Shown in pieces: positions 1 through 7,499 of a stretch of DNA of 33,248 nt. The stretch covers positions 1-33,248 of the forward strand of contig NZ_JAMZGF010000058.1 in NCBI RefSeq assembly GCF_024158915.1, given 5' to 3'. Under the pieces are notes generated by a model. The model did no database searches and was not told the DNA's origin. It was given only the letters and a program-made list of their open reading frames with translations. Origin of the DNA: Chryseobacterium sp. S0630. GTDB lineage: Bacteria; Bacteroidota; Bacteroidia; Flavobacteriales; Weeksellaceae. Both the position numbers and the translations under genes were made by a program. Position 1 is the first letter of the stretch; every line of letters begins with the position of its first letter.

Positions 1-3
1 TTT

Positions 4-159
4 TAGTATTTTTATTTTTGATGAAAAAAATACTACAGATATCTTTTCACTATTAAAAATTCTTATACTCCAGGAATTCATGAAAAAATACTCCTAAAAC
101 CTTCCATTTCTCCCAAAATGAAGGCTGATATCTAGTATTTTCGTTTTTGATGAAAAAAA
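4..159 (+). repeat. Imperfect 27-bp direct repeat, two copies
   Basis: Copies at 4-30 and 133-159 differ at two positions. Each has a T-rich stretch (a TAnnTTTG-like box at 13-20 in copy 1) followed directly by ATG and a run of A. Both ATGs open only very short frames (11 and 18 codons), so these look like duplicated promoter/start remnants of degraded small genes rather than working genes. Nothing else is recognisable in 1-201. Confidence 0.5.
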
Positions 160-201
160 CAGCTCAGAAAAATGTACATTTTCTCAGTTCTATGATGGTA
201 A

Positions 202-572
202 ACTAATCGTGCGCTTGTTATAAAACCAGCTTTAATCCTTTCAAGAACTCAGAATAATACCACTGAAACCGGAACCTCTACCTTAAAAACGGTAGTATAT
301 GATACCAAAAATGCTCCTCTAAAAAATATAACGGGTTATATGAAGATGATTGATAATGAAGATGAAAGCGGATCTGCACACAATACATTAAGCTATAACC
401 ACATCATCAGTTACAATAATGGAACCGGAACTGAATGACCATATTTAAATCTAATTTCGAATATAATTCCAGCGGTTATCCTACCAAAGAAATCCGAAGC
501 TATTATGATAAAAATGGGACTACATTTACAGGTTCCACAGACGTTAATACTTACGAATACAATCATTTATAA
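202..572 (+). pseudogene. Frameshifted remnant of a hypothetical protein C-terminus
   Basis: One frame is open from 202 to a TGA at 436-438 and encodes a fragment ending near YNNGTGTE. Coding-like sequence then continues in another frame from 438 to a TAA at 570-572, with residues such as NSSGYPTKEIRSYYDKNG. The two halves read like one Asn/Tyr/Gly-rich beta-strand protein, resembling YD-repeat-like secreted proteins of flavobacteria, joined by a frameshift. There is no good start: the frame is closed by a stop at 199-201. An intrinsic terminator follows at once, as expected for a former gene end. Parent family uncertain. Confidence 0.6.
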
Positions 573-575
573 TAC

Positions 576-602
576 AAAAGAGCCACTAAGGCTCTTTTTT
601 TT
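576..602 (+). terminator. Intrinsic terminator after the pseudogene
   Basis: GAGCC (580-584) pairs with GGCTC (590-594), extended by AAAA/TTTT on the flanks, with loop ACTAA and a T-run to 602. It separates the pseudogene from the peptide genes. Confidence 0.8.
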
Positions 603-653
603 GCAGATATGTTAATTTTTTCACAAGTAATAGAATTATATAGATGATTTTTA

Positions 654-661
654 TATATTTG
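654..661 (+). promoter_or_regulatory. TAnnTTTG -7 box for the first peptide pair
   Basis: TATATTTG matches the Bacteroidetes -7 consensus TAnnTTTG and lies 23 nt before the ATG at 685. No clear TTG -33 element is visible at the usual spacing, so this is a moderate call. Confidence 0.5.
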
Positions 662-684
662 AGTTGAATCAAACTAAAAATACC

Positions 685-846
685 ATGAAAAAATTAAGCA
701 ATCAGAAAAAACTGACTAAAAAAGCATTGAAAAATATCACAGGAGGAAATGGACCTGGGATATGCTGGGAAGGTCTTTGCAGGGTAAGAGGAACAGATGA
801 TGAATATACTGTAGGACCTTTAGACAGCACCGGATTTTGCTGCTAA
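685..846 (+). CDS. GG-leader cysteine-rich peptide precursor 1 (bacteriocin-like)
   Basis: A 53-residue product starting MKKLSNQKKLTKKALKNITGG. The basic N-terminal leader ends in a double glycine (residues 20-21), the signal typical of peptides cleaved and exported by C39-peptidase ABC transporters. The predicted core is about 32 residues with four cysteines, a CWEGLC motif and a C-terminal STGFCC. An upstream TTG at 664 is in frame, but the ATG at 685 gives the standard MKK leader start and a fitting distance to the promoter. It is followed 38 nt later by a related gene, forming a two-gene unit. Leader and size fit the bacteriocin-like/natural-product precursors annotated in Chryseobacterium. 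Target, modification and activity cannot be told from sequence. Confidence 0.8.
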   Translation: MKKLSNQKKLTKKALKNITGGNGPGICWEGLCRVRGTDDEYTVGPLDSTGFCC

Positions 847-884
847 TCCAATACACTAAAAACAATAACCAAAATCAAATCATC

Positions 885-1040
885 ATGAAAAAATCAAACA
901 TTCAAAAAAGAAAACTGACAAAAAGTGAGTTAAAAGAAATTACAGGAAGTGGCAGAGTATGCTGGGACGGATTCTGCCGCAGAGGAGAATTTGAAGAATG
1001 GCAGCTTGGAGCTGGTGACAAAAATGGCTATTGCTGTTAA
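885..1040 (+). CDS. GG-leader-like cysteine-rich peptide precursor 2
   Basis: A 51-residue paralogue of the preceding peptide. The leader is KLTKSELKEITGS, where the second glycine of the usual double-glycine site is serine, a tolerated variant. The core carries CWDGFC and a C-terminal NGYCC, four cysteines in the same order as peptide 1. The start is the ATG at 885; an in-frame TTG at 837 would overlap the end of the upstream gene and add a non-leader-like extension. It is probably co-transcribed with peptide 1 and ended by the hairpin at 1068-1095. Related cores with different charge (this one richer in Glu and Arg) suggest duplication followed by core divergence. Confidence 0.78.
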   Translation: MKKSNIQKRKLTKSELKEITGSGRVCWDGFCRRGEFEEWQLGAGDKNGYCC

Positions 1041-1067
1041 TACATTGAAACTTGTTAGATAAATCAG

Positions 1068-1095
1068 GATTGAGGCAGCCCCTCAATCTTTTTTT
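1068..1095 (+). terminator. Intrinsic terminator after the peptide 1-2 unit
   Basis: GATTGAGG (1068-1075) pairs perfectly with CCTCAATC (1081-1088) around a 5-nt loop and is followed by seven T. Confidence 0.88.
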
Positions 1096-1196
1096 ATAAA
1101 ATAGATTCTCTTCTAAAAAAGTTAACAATTTGACTCACAATATTTTGAACATAATAAAATATCTTGTAAATTAGCTTTTACCAAATTAAAATTATT

Positions 1197-1364
1197 ATGA
1201 AAAATTTAAAAAATCAGAAAAGAAAATTGAGTAAAATTGAGCTGAAAGAGATCAGCGGTGGAGCAAACAGACCTGTATGCCCAAGAGTAATAAGCTGTAC
1301 AGATCCTCATACCGGAGAAGAACGTTCTGGAGTTCCGGGGATGCAGGATGGATTCTGCTGCTAA
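1197..1364 (+). CDS. GG-leader cysteine-rich peptide precursor 3
   Basis: A short gene of 55 codons starting MKNLKNQKRKLSKIELKEISGG, with a canonical double glycine at residues 21-22. The core has four cysteines (VCPRVISC and C-terminal QDGFCC), matching the spacing logic of peptides 1 and 2: a Cys-x4/5-Cys pair near the core start and Cys-Cys at the end. It lies beyond the terminator of the first pair, so it needs its own promoter; the near-consensus TAGCTTTT at 1172-1179 is a candidate. It ends at the shared terminator with the convergent mutS gene. Same uncertain function as its paralogues. Confidence 0.78.
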   Translation: MKNLKNQKRKLSKIELKEISGGANRPVCPRVISCTDPHTGEERSGVPGMQDGFCC

Positions 1365-1380
1365 CACAAAATAACTGTAA

Positions 1381-1414
1381 AAAAAATGATTGGATTACCC
1401 TCCAATCATTTTTT
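1381..1414. terminator. Bidirectional terminator between peptide 3 and mutS
   Basis: A perfect 14-bp inverted repeat (1381-1394 and 1401-1414) flanks the loop TTACCC, with A-runs on the left and T-runs on the right so it works both ways. The minus-strand stop codon of mutS (1395-1397) sits in the loop. Confidence 0.88.
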
Positions 1415-3989
1415 TTATCGAGTTCAGCTTCATTAAAGCTTCAATTGGTGTCAATGTATTAATATCTATTTTCGTTAATTCTTCGCGGATATTCTCCAGG
1501 ACTGGATCATCAAGCTGGAAGAAAGAAAGCTGCATATTTTCTTCTGTCACTCTTTTAATACTCTCAGAAGTACTTCCATTTCCCTGCGTTCTGCTTGCCT
1601 CAAGAGTTTTAAGGATCTCATTCGCTCTGTTGACCACTTTGGCAGGCATTCCGGCCAGTTTTGCAACGTGGATACCAAAACTGTGTTCACTTCCTCCCGG
1701 AACCAGTTTTCTCAGGAAAATAATATTCCCTTTGTTTTCCTGGATAGAAACGTGGAAATTTTTCACCCTTTCGAAATTGACAGTCATTTCATTCAGCTCA
1801 TGATAATGCGTTGCAAATAACGTCTTCGCTTGTGTAGGATGCTGATGAAGATATTCTGCAATAGCCCATGCAATAGAAACCCCGTCATAAGTGGAAGTTC
1901 CACGACCGATTTCATCTAGCAGGATCAGACTTCGTTCTGAAATGTTGTTCAAAATATTGGCTGCCTCATTCATCTCTACCATGAAAGTAGATTCTCCTGC
2001 AGAAATATTATCGGTAGCTCCTACCCTTGTAAAGATTTTATCCAGCAATCCGATTTCAGCATGTTTGGCAGGCACAAAACTTCCAATCTGAGCCAAAAGA
2101 CATACAATAGCTGTCTGACGCAGAATTGCTGATTTACCGGCCATGTTAGGCCCTGTTACCATGATAATCTGCTGGGAATCTTTATCCAGGAAGATATCAT
2201 TCGGAATATATTTTTCTCCTAGCGGAAGCGCATTTTCAATAATCGGGTGTCTGGCTTCTTTTAAATCAATCGCATAGCCGTCGTTCAAAACAGGCTTTGT
2301 ATAACTCTCAGAAACAGCCAGTTCAGATAATCCCGCAGCCACATCAAGCTGGGCAATGATATTAGAATTCCCCTGAATCTGATCTATATAAATCATTGTT
2401 TCTCCACATACATTTCTGTACAGTGAAGTTTCCAGAACGCCTATTTTTTCTTCGGCACCAAGGATCTGGTTTTCATATTCTTTCAGTTCTTCGGTAATGT
2501 ATCTTTCAGCATTCACTAAGGTTTGCTTTCTTACCCAGTCATCCGGAACTTTATCTTTATGAGTGTTTCGAACTTCAATATAGTATCCGAAAACGTTGTT
2601 AAAATCAATCTTAAGGCTGGTAATCCCAGTTCTTTCAATCTCTCTCTGGCACATTTCATCCAGGAAACCGCGTCCTTTGCTCTGAAGATTTCTCAGTCTG
2701 TCAAGCTCTTCAGAAACCCCTTCTTTAATGATATTTCCTTTCGCAATATTTACTGGAAGCTCTTCATTAAGATGGTTCTGTAGGAATTTAATCAGTTCTT
2801 CAAGATCAAATAAAGGCTCTAACCACGCCAGTACATCTGCATGAGGATGCAATAAAGCTTTGATTTTATGAATATTAATTAAACTCTGACGTAAATATCC
2901 CAGTTCTTTAGGTGAAATTTTCTCTGCAGCCAGTTTTCCCATTAATCGGTCAAGATCAGAAATGGATTTCAGAAGCTGGCAGATTTCATATTTCAGCGCA
3001 TCATTTTCGTTTAAGAAATCAATCAGAGATAGTCTTCTCATGATCTCATCCACAGACTTTAAAGGAAGAATAATTCTCCTTCTCAAAAGCCTTCCTCCCA
3101 TCGGAGTGGACGTTTTATCAATGATATCCAACAGTGATTTCCCCTGTGGATTGCTTGGATAAACAATTTCCAGGTTTCTCAGGGTAAAATTATCCATCAT
3201 CAGATAATCTTCCTGAGGAATGATCTGAAGCTTTGTAATATGAGCAAGCAGATTATGATGCGTATCTTCTACCAGATACGCAAAAATAGCTCCTGCCGCT
3301 GTAATCGCCAGCGGAAGGTTTTCTACTCCAAAACCTTTTAATGAATTGGTTTTGAAATGATTCGTTAATTTTTCGTAGGCAAAATTATATTGAAAAGCCC
3401 AGTCTTCAAGCTTAAAGGCATTCTTATTTTTGATCTGTTCCGGAATCTGTGTACTTCTCTGGAAAATAATCTCACTGGGATCAAAGGTATTCACAATGTG
3501 CAAAATCTTTTCCAGATTTCCTTCACTTACCAGAAACTCTCCGGTAGAAATATCCACTAAGGCAATTCCGTATTTCTCTTTTTCTTTATGCAATGAAAGA
3601 AGGAAGTTATTCTTTTTGGAATTCAAAACCTGATCATTGAAGGTAACCCCAGGCGTAACCAACTCAGTAACACCACGTTTTACGATCCCTTTCACCATTT
3701 TCGGATCTTCCAGCTGATCACAGATTGCCACCCTCATTCCCGCTCTTACCAATTTTGGAAGATAAGAATCTACAGAATGATGTGGAAACCCAGCAAGTTC
3801 TATATGCCCCTCACCATTGGCTCTTTTGGTAAGCACAATACCCAGAATCTGAGAAGTTCTGACAGCATCCTGCCCAAAAGTTTCATAAAAATCCCCAACC
3901 CTGAACAATAATAGCGCATCAGGATATTTTGCCTTGATGGTATTGTACTGCGTCATTAACGGGGTTTCTTTCTTCGCTGCTTTTGCCAT
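1395..3989 (-). CDS. mutS: DNA mismatch repair protein MutS
   Basis: 864 residues, the usual length for bacterial MutS. It recognises base mismatches and small loops and starts mismatch repair with MutL. The N-terminal mismatch-binding motif Phe-x-Glu is seen in GDFYETF (F34, E36). The C-terminal ATPase has a Walker A motif TGPNMAGKS near residues 611-620 and a Walker B motif LILLDEIGRGTST near 687-698, followed by the TLFATHYHEL segment. The start MAKAAKKETPLMTQY is the normal N-terminus. A -7 box (TAAATTTG on the minus strand, 4013-4006) lies 16 nt upstream. The gene is single, converges on peptide gene 3 and ends inside a shared terminator. Assignment is secure. Confidence 0.98.
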   Translation of the reverse strand: MAKAAKKETPLMTQYNTIKAKYPDALLLFRVGDFYETFGQDAVRTSQILGIVLTKRANGEGHIELAGFPHHSVDSYLPKLVRAGMRVAICDQLEDPKMVKGIVKRGVTELVTPGVTFNDQVLNSKKNNFLLSLHKEKEKYGIALVDISTGEFLVSEGNLEKILHIVNTFDPSEIIFQRSTQIPEQIKNKNAFKLEDWAFQYNFAYEKLTNHFKTNSLKGFGVENLPLAITAAGAIFAYLVEDTHHNLLAHITKLQIIPQEDYLMMDNFTLRNLEIVYPSNPQGKSLLDIIDKTSTPMGGRLLRRRIILPLKSVDEIMRRLSLIDFLNENDALKYEICQLLKSISDLDRLMGKLAAEKISPKELGYLRQSLINIHKIKALLHPHADVLAWLEPLFDLEELIKFLQNHLNEELPVNIAKGNIIKEGVSEELDRLRNLQSKGRGFLDEMCQREIERTGITSLKIDFNNVFGYYIEVRNTHKDKVPDDWVRKQTLVNAERYITEELKEYENQILGAEEKIGVLETSLYRNVCGETMIYIDQIQGNSNIIAQLDVAAGLSELAVSESYTKPVLNDGYAIDLKEARHPIIENALPLGEKYIPNDIFLDKDSQQIIMVTGPNMAGKSAILRQTAIVCLLAQIGSFVPAKHAEIGLLDKIFTRVGATDNISAGESTFMVEMNEAANILNNISERSLILLDEIGRGTSTYDGVSIAWAIAEYLHQHPTQAKTLFATHYHELNEMTVNFERVKNFHVSIQENKGNIIFLRKLVPGGSEHSFGIHVAKLAGMPAKVVNRANEILKTLEASRTQGNGSTSESIKRVTEENMQLSFFQLDDPVLENIREELTKIDINTLTPIEALMKLNSIKKMIGG

Positions 3990-4005
3990 AGTAAAAAATG
4001 AGCCC

Positions 4006-4013
4006 CAAATTTA
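4006..4013 (-). promoter_or_regulatory. TAnnTTTG -7 box of mutS
   Basis: TAAATTTG on the minus strand, 16 nt before the mutS ATG. No obvious -33 TTG at the right distance. Confidence 0.45.
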
Positions 4014-4041
4014 AAAAAATAAATTCAGGGTAAGAGAATTG

Positions 4042-4095
4042 TTTAGGGGTTAATCTTCTATACTTTTCTTTAGGGGTTAATCTTCTATACTTTTC
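4042..4095. repeat. Perfect 27-bp tandem duplication
   Basis: The 27-bp unit TTTAGGGGTTAATC...TTTTC occurs twice head to tail (4042-4068, 4069-4095) with no mismatch, between the divergent mutS and acetyltransferase genes. Confidence 0.9.
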
Positions 4096-4142
4096 TTTAT
4101 CAGTAATTAATCGTATTTTTCAGCCATCAAATCACATTATTC

Positions 4143-4673
4143 ATGGAATTTCCTGTTTTAGAGACTGAAAGGCTTATTTTGCGTCAGCTTACTTTTAATG
4201 ATACCCAAGATCTTTTTGAATATTTTTCTTTAGATGAAGTTATGGAATATTATGATCTGGATACCTTCAAGACGGAAGACGACTCCCGACGTATTATCCA
4301 GCACTTCAATAGTGAATTTGAAAAAGGCAAAGGCTTCAGATGGGCTCTGGAACTGAAATCCAATGGAAAAGTCATCGGCACCTGCGGCTATCACAACTGG
4401 TACAGGGAACATTTCAGAGCAGAAGTCGGCTATGAGCTCAATCCCAAATTCTGGCAACAATCCTATATGAAAGAAGCCATTCTTCCTATTTTAACCTATG
4501 GATTTGAAACAATGAGGCTTCATCGTGTGGATGCTTTCATAGATCCTTCCAATATTTCTTCTGAAAGACTGTTGACTTCTTTAAATTTCAGCAAAGAAGG
4601 AACATTGAAAGATTATTTTTTTGAAAAAGGAAAATTCGTAGATGCAACAATCTTCGGACTGATTAATAAATAA
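4143..4673 (+). CDS. GNAT-family N-acetyltransferase, RimJ/RimL type
   Basis: 176 residues starting with the standard RimJ/RimL opening, FPVLETERLILRQLTFND. It transfers an acetyl group from acetyl-CoA to an amino group, often a protein N-terminus or an antibiotic or small-molecule amine; the substrate cannot be predicted. The central beta strand GKVIGTCGYHNW leads into the GYELNPKFWQQSYMKEA region, where the acetyl-CoA pyrophosphate loop lies, although the canonical Q/RxxGxG/A loop is altered (QQSYM). The late NISSERLLTSLNF motif is typical of the family. Monocistronic and divergent from mutS; the tandem duplication at 4042-4095 lies in its upstream region. Confidence 0.85.
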   Translation: MEFPVLETERLILRQLTFNDTQDLFEYFSLDEVMEYYDLDTFKTEDDSRRIIQHFNSEFEKGKGFRWALELKSNGKVIGTCGYHNWYREHFRAEVGYELNPKFWQQSYMKEAILPILTYGFETMRLHRVDAFIDPSNISSERLLTSLNFSKEGTLKDYFFEKGKFVDATIFGLINK

Positions 4674-4802
4674 GCTGGAAGCACGAAGATGGATGATGGA
4701 GGTTTCTATTGGTGGTTTAAATAATGATCACCCTCTAAATAAAATGTAGTCTATTAGTACTGAGCTGTAAAGAGACTTCCCTCCTCCAGCTTCCATCTCC
4801 CT
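4674..4802. repeat. Imperfect inverted repeat of the GCTGGAAG type
   Basis: The left arm starting GCTGGAAGC at 4674 and continuing GATGGATGATGGAGG is mirrored by CTTCCCTCCTCCAGCTTCCATCTCC at 4776-4800 (partial complementarity). It fills the gap between two convergent genes. A related element occurs at 5757-5896. Confidence 0.5.
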
Positions 4803-4809
4803 TTCCTCG

Positions 4810-5688
4810 TTATTTTCCTGTTCTCGTGTACTTTTCCAAAGCCTCGGAACTTTTCTTGTAGGCCCATTTTTGCTTATAATTCACCCATTTTGCTTTGAAA
4901 ATTTTTCGCATCAGTTTATCCGTATACCTCATAATGAAGACATGATATAACATACTGGCAAAGACATTGGGTTTATTGGGAAGAGCCCTCAGTGAAAGCG
5001 AAAAACCGGGTTCCAGATATCTGTTGAAGTGCCAGAAAGCTCCTGGAATAAAGAGCGCATCGCCATGCTCCATGAAAATTTCGTATCCTTTGGCATATTT
5101 CAGCGCCGGAAACTTTTCGTAATCCGGATTTTCGTAGTCGACATCGTAAACGGTGTGAACAGACAAAGGTACTTTATATAAAAACGGAGACTGTTTCTGA
5201 TCAAATAATAAAATTCTTTTCTTTCCTTCAAAATGGATGTGCATAAAATCCCCCAGATCCACATCATAATGCATTAAAACATGAGCTTCACTTCCACCGA
5301 AGAATAAAGTCGGAAGTCTTTTAAAGAACTTTATTCCAAGATCCGGATAGGTAAAGTTTTTCAGCAGCTCGGGAAGTCTGTCTGTGATGATATAGAAAAA
5401 GATTCGCAGATCAGAAGGCTTGTTTTTGATGGTATCAATATAGTCCTTCATTTTCATATGGGTAACCGGGGCATCAGAACTTTTCGCAGCATCAGCCGGT
5501 TTGTTATCATACAACGGAACTTCCTGATCTCCTGCTTTTTCTTTGATATAGGCAAGATTCCATTTATCAAAAGCGTCCCATCTACTGGCAAAATTCTTAA
5601 TCAAAAGAGGTTTTTGCTTTTTAAAATAATTTTTCTGAAAATCTTCTTTGCTGATATCATTTACAATATCTACGTTTTCGAGGATCAT
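4810..5688 (-). CDS. Cupin_8/JmjC-like Fe(II)/2-oxoglutarate-dependent oxygenase
   Basis: 292 residues. The family (cupin_8, related to FIH and JmjC hydroxylases) uses Fe(II) and 2-oxoglutarate to hydroxylate proteins or small molecules. The metal site is visible: HxD at H140 and D142 in LMHYDVDLGDF, and the distal His in PGAFWHFN (H220). The N-terminal part (KKQKPLLIKNFASRWDAFDKW) is the usual entry to the fold, where the chain 'receives' the acceptor Trp/Lys segment. The C-terminus is basic (KAKWVNYKQKWAYKK). Cytoplasmic, with no signal peptide. It converges on the acetyltransferase gene. Substrate unknown. Confidence 0.85.
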   Translation of the reverse strand: MILENVDIVNDISKEDFQKNYFKKQKPLLIKNFASRWDAFDKWNLAYIKEKAGDQEVPLYDNKPADAAKSSDAPVTHMKMKDYIDTIKNKPSDLRIFFYIITDRLPELLKNFTYPDLGIKFFKRLPTLFFGGSEAHVLMHYDVDLGDFMHIHFEGKKRILLFDQKQSPFLYKVPLSVHTVYDVDYENPDYEKFPALKYAKGYEIFMEHGDALFIPGAFWHFNRYLEPGFSLSLRALPNKPNVFASMLYHVFIMRYTDKLMRKIFKAKWVNYKQKWAYKKSSEALEKYTRTGK

Positions 5689-5756
5689 GTATTTTGTATT
5701 TAATGCGAACTAAAAATAGTGCTTTTTTGAAACCTGAGAAAATTAAGATTAAAATG

Positions 5757-5896
5757 GCTGGAAGCTGGAAGAGGGATGCTGGAAGTTAAGATTTGTCTTG
5801 CAAACGTCTATACATCACTCTATAAAAAGATTTTTATGGAAAACTTAGAGCTCTTCTTCAGCTTCAATAACTTCCCGCTCCCAGTTTCAGACTTCC
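5757..5896. repeat. Second copy of the GCTGGAAG-type palindromic repeat
   Basis: GCTGGAAGCTGGAAGAGGG at 5757-5775 plus GCTGGAAGTTAAG is mirrored by CTTCTTCAGCTTC...CTTCCCGCTCCCAG...ACTTCC at 5853-5896. The motif words are those of 4674-4802, so this looks like a dispersed intergenic family. There is no coding potential in 5704-5953. Confidence 0.5.
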
Positions 5897-5928
5897 TTAC
5901 TTTATTAGCAGAGCTCAGATGAAAAAAT

Positions 5929-5936
5929 TATATTTG
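5929..5936 (+). promoter_or_regulatory. TAnnTTTG -7 box of the bestrophin gene
   Basis: TATATTTG, 17 nt before the ATG at 5954. The -33 element is not clear. Confidence 0.5.
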
Positions 5937-5953
5937 TAGTAATAAGCGAGTTT

Positions 5954-6832
5954 ATGAGAGTCTACAATACCAAACATTTCATTAAAATCCTTTTCAGTTT
6001 ACACAAAAGTGATACTTTAAAAATTCTTTTCCCAAGTATGATTCTTGTAGGATTATATTCCTGGGGAATTCAGTATCTCGAAGTTGAATATTTGCACCTT
6101 ACCACAAAATCAGGAGTGAGCAATGTTGGTATGATCCATTCTCTGCTGGGTTTTGTACTTTCTCTTTTGCTGGTTTTCAGAACCAATACTGCTTATGACA
6201 GATGGTGGGAAGGCAGAAAACTTTGGGGAAAACTGGTCAACGACACCAGAAACTTTGCCATAAAAATCAATACTATTCTTGGTGATAACCGCCAGGATGC
6301 TGAGCAGATAGCAAGGTATTTAAAATACTTTCCTCACTTTTTAGCCAAACACCTTTCCAAGGAATCCACAAGGCTGGCTTTGGATGAAGATTATTCTGAA
6401 ATTGAAAGCTCGTTAAAAAATCATGGCCCAAGTGAAATGATTATCCTTCTCACTCACAAATTGAACCAGTTAAAAAAAGAAGGTAAAATTTCAGAAGTTG
6501 AAATGCTGTACTTAGACACTCAGCTTTCCGGATTTCTGGATGTATGTGGAGGTTGTGAAAGAATCAAAAACACTCCAATTCCTTATTCCTACTCTTCTTT
6601 CATCAAGAAATTTATTATTCTGTATGTTTTTGCGCTTCCTATTGCCTACGTGATTACGATAGGTCTTTTCATGATTCCGCTTACAGTCTTTGTATATTAT
6701 GTCTTGATGAGTCTTGAACTTATTGCAGAAGAAATTGAAGATCCGTTCAATAACGATGAAAATGATATTCCAATGGAGACTTTAGCTCAGAATATCGAGA
6801 AGAATGTACATCAGATTATGAACAGAAAATAA
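5954..6832 (+). CDS. Bestrophin family ion channel
   Basis: 292 residues. Bacterial bestrophins are pentameric inner-membrane channels, with anion or cation preference depending on the homologue. Family hallmarks are the N-terminal RVYNTKHFIKILFSLHKSDTL, a first membrane segment around 22-40, a second (MIHSLLGFVLSLLLVFRTN) followed by the highly conserved RTNTAYDRWWEGRKLWGKLVNDTRNF, and a C-terminal pair of helices (IILYVFALPIAYVITIGLFMIPLTVFVYYVLMSLELIA split over 210-250). The acidic IAEEIEDPFNNDENDIP segment matches the Ca-clasp/post-TM4 region of the family. Monocistronic; it ends at a terminator shared with the convergent gene. Confidence 0.92.
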   Translation: MRVYNTKHFIKILFSLHKSDTLKILFPSMILVGLYSWGIQYLEVEYLHLTTKSGVSNVGMIHSLLGFVLSLLLVFRTNTAYDRWWEGRKLWGKLVNDTRNFAIKINTILGDNRQDAEQIARYLKYFPHFLAKHLSKESTRLALDEDYSEIESSLKNHGPSEMIILLTHKLNQLKKEGKISEVEMLYLDTQLSGFLDVCGGCERIKNTPIPYSYSSFIKKFIILYVFALPIAYVITIGLFMIPLTVFVYYVLMSLELIAEEIEDPFNNDENDIPMETLAQNIEKNVHQIMNRK

Positions 6833-6833
6833 A

Positions 6834-6858
6834 AAATCAAGCTTCTAAAGCTTGATTT
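6834..6858. terminator. Bidirectional terminator with a 3-nt loop that is a stop codon
   Basis: AAATCAAGCTT (6834-6844) pairs perfectly with AAGCTTGATTT (6848-6858). The loop CTA is exactly the minus-strand TAG of the convergent gene. A-rich left and T-rich right flanks suit both directions. Confidence 0.8.
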
Positions 6859-7444
6859 CTTTAAGTTCACCATCCTGTTTTATTTCTACAAATTTGCTTT
6901 CCCTGTTGGCAGCAGAATATCCGTAGAAAAACGTACTGTATATGGGTGTGGAATACAAATAGGCTCCATATCCGTTATAAGCATTTGAAGTCCCGGTTTG
7001 CTGCTGATAACTTGCTGAAGCTGTGAAATTCACGATCGTTTCAAGATAGTATTTCCCGGGTTTCAGTTTTTCAAATTTAAACCTTCCTCTATTATCTGTT
7101 AAAGCCTCTACTCTATATTTAAAGGCTTCCTCAGACATATAGACAGTTGTCTTTTTATTCTCATATTTCCTCCTCATATCATAAAACTCCTCAAAATAAG
7201 GTGTCACCGGAAAAAGCATCACTACAGTTCCTTCTTTAGCATAATGTTTTTCTCCCAGAAGAGGCTTTATTCCAAGGGCTGTCTTTTGTTTGGTAGAAGC
7301 CACTCCTTCAATGGTAGAATTTCCGAATCCAAGCATCTCTCTGGCTAATTTTTTATCGAAGAAAGCTTGTGGATAATACGTGTTCTGCGCACCCAAATAC
7401 ATAAATCCCCATGTCAGTATAAATAATGTGAGTAATTTTTTCAT
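6845..7444 (-). CDS. Secreted protein with carboxypeptidase-regulatory/SpaA-like beta domain
   Basis: 199 residues from the ATG at 7444. An upstream in-frame extension to 7546 would overlap the divergent gene and lacks a signal peptide, whereas MKKLLTLFILTWGFMYLGAQ is a clear Sec signal. The central part, KYRVEALTDNRGRFKFEKLKPGKYYLETIV, is typical of carboxypeptidase regulatory-like or Cna-B/SpaA folds that occur on exported flavobacterial proteins. The C-terminal half is rich in Tyr, Ser and Gly (YNGYGAYLYSTPIYSTFFYGYS), suggesting a surface or periplasmic location. Transcribed from the minus half of a divergent promoter. Exact role unknown. Confidence 0.7.
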   Translation of the reverse strand: MKKLLTLFILTWGFMYLGAQNTYYPQAFFDKKLAREMLGFGNSTIEGVASTKQKTALGIKPLLGEKHYAKEGTVVMLFPVTPYFEEFYDMRRKYENKKTTVYMSEEAFKYRVEALTDNRGRFKFEKLKPGKYYLETIVNFTASASYQQQTGTSNAYNGYGAYLYSTPIYSTFFYGYSAANRESKFVEIKQDGELKEIKL

Positions 7445-7459
7445 AGTATATTTTTGAGT

Positions 7460-7485
7460 CAAATATAAGTATTTTACTATTTTTG
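7460..7485. promoter_or_regulatory. Divergent -7 boxes between two secreted-protein genes
   Basis: Minus strand: TATATTTG at 7467-7460, 15 nt before the ATG at 7444. Plus strand: TATTTTTG at 7478-7485, 14 nt before the ATG at 7500, with a TTG at 7454-7456 as a loose -33 element (spacing 21). The 55-bp gap serves both genes. Confidence 0.6.
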
Positions 7486-7499
7486 AAATAAAAATAGCT

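Noticed and set aside
1390..1803. 137-codon plus-strand open frame over the mutS 3' end
   Set aside because: Antisense to the well-conserved MutS C-terminus; it starts in the terminator stem and has no promoter of its own.
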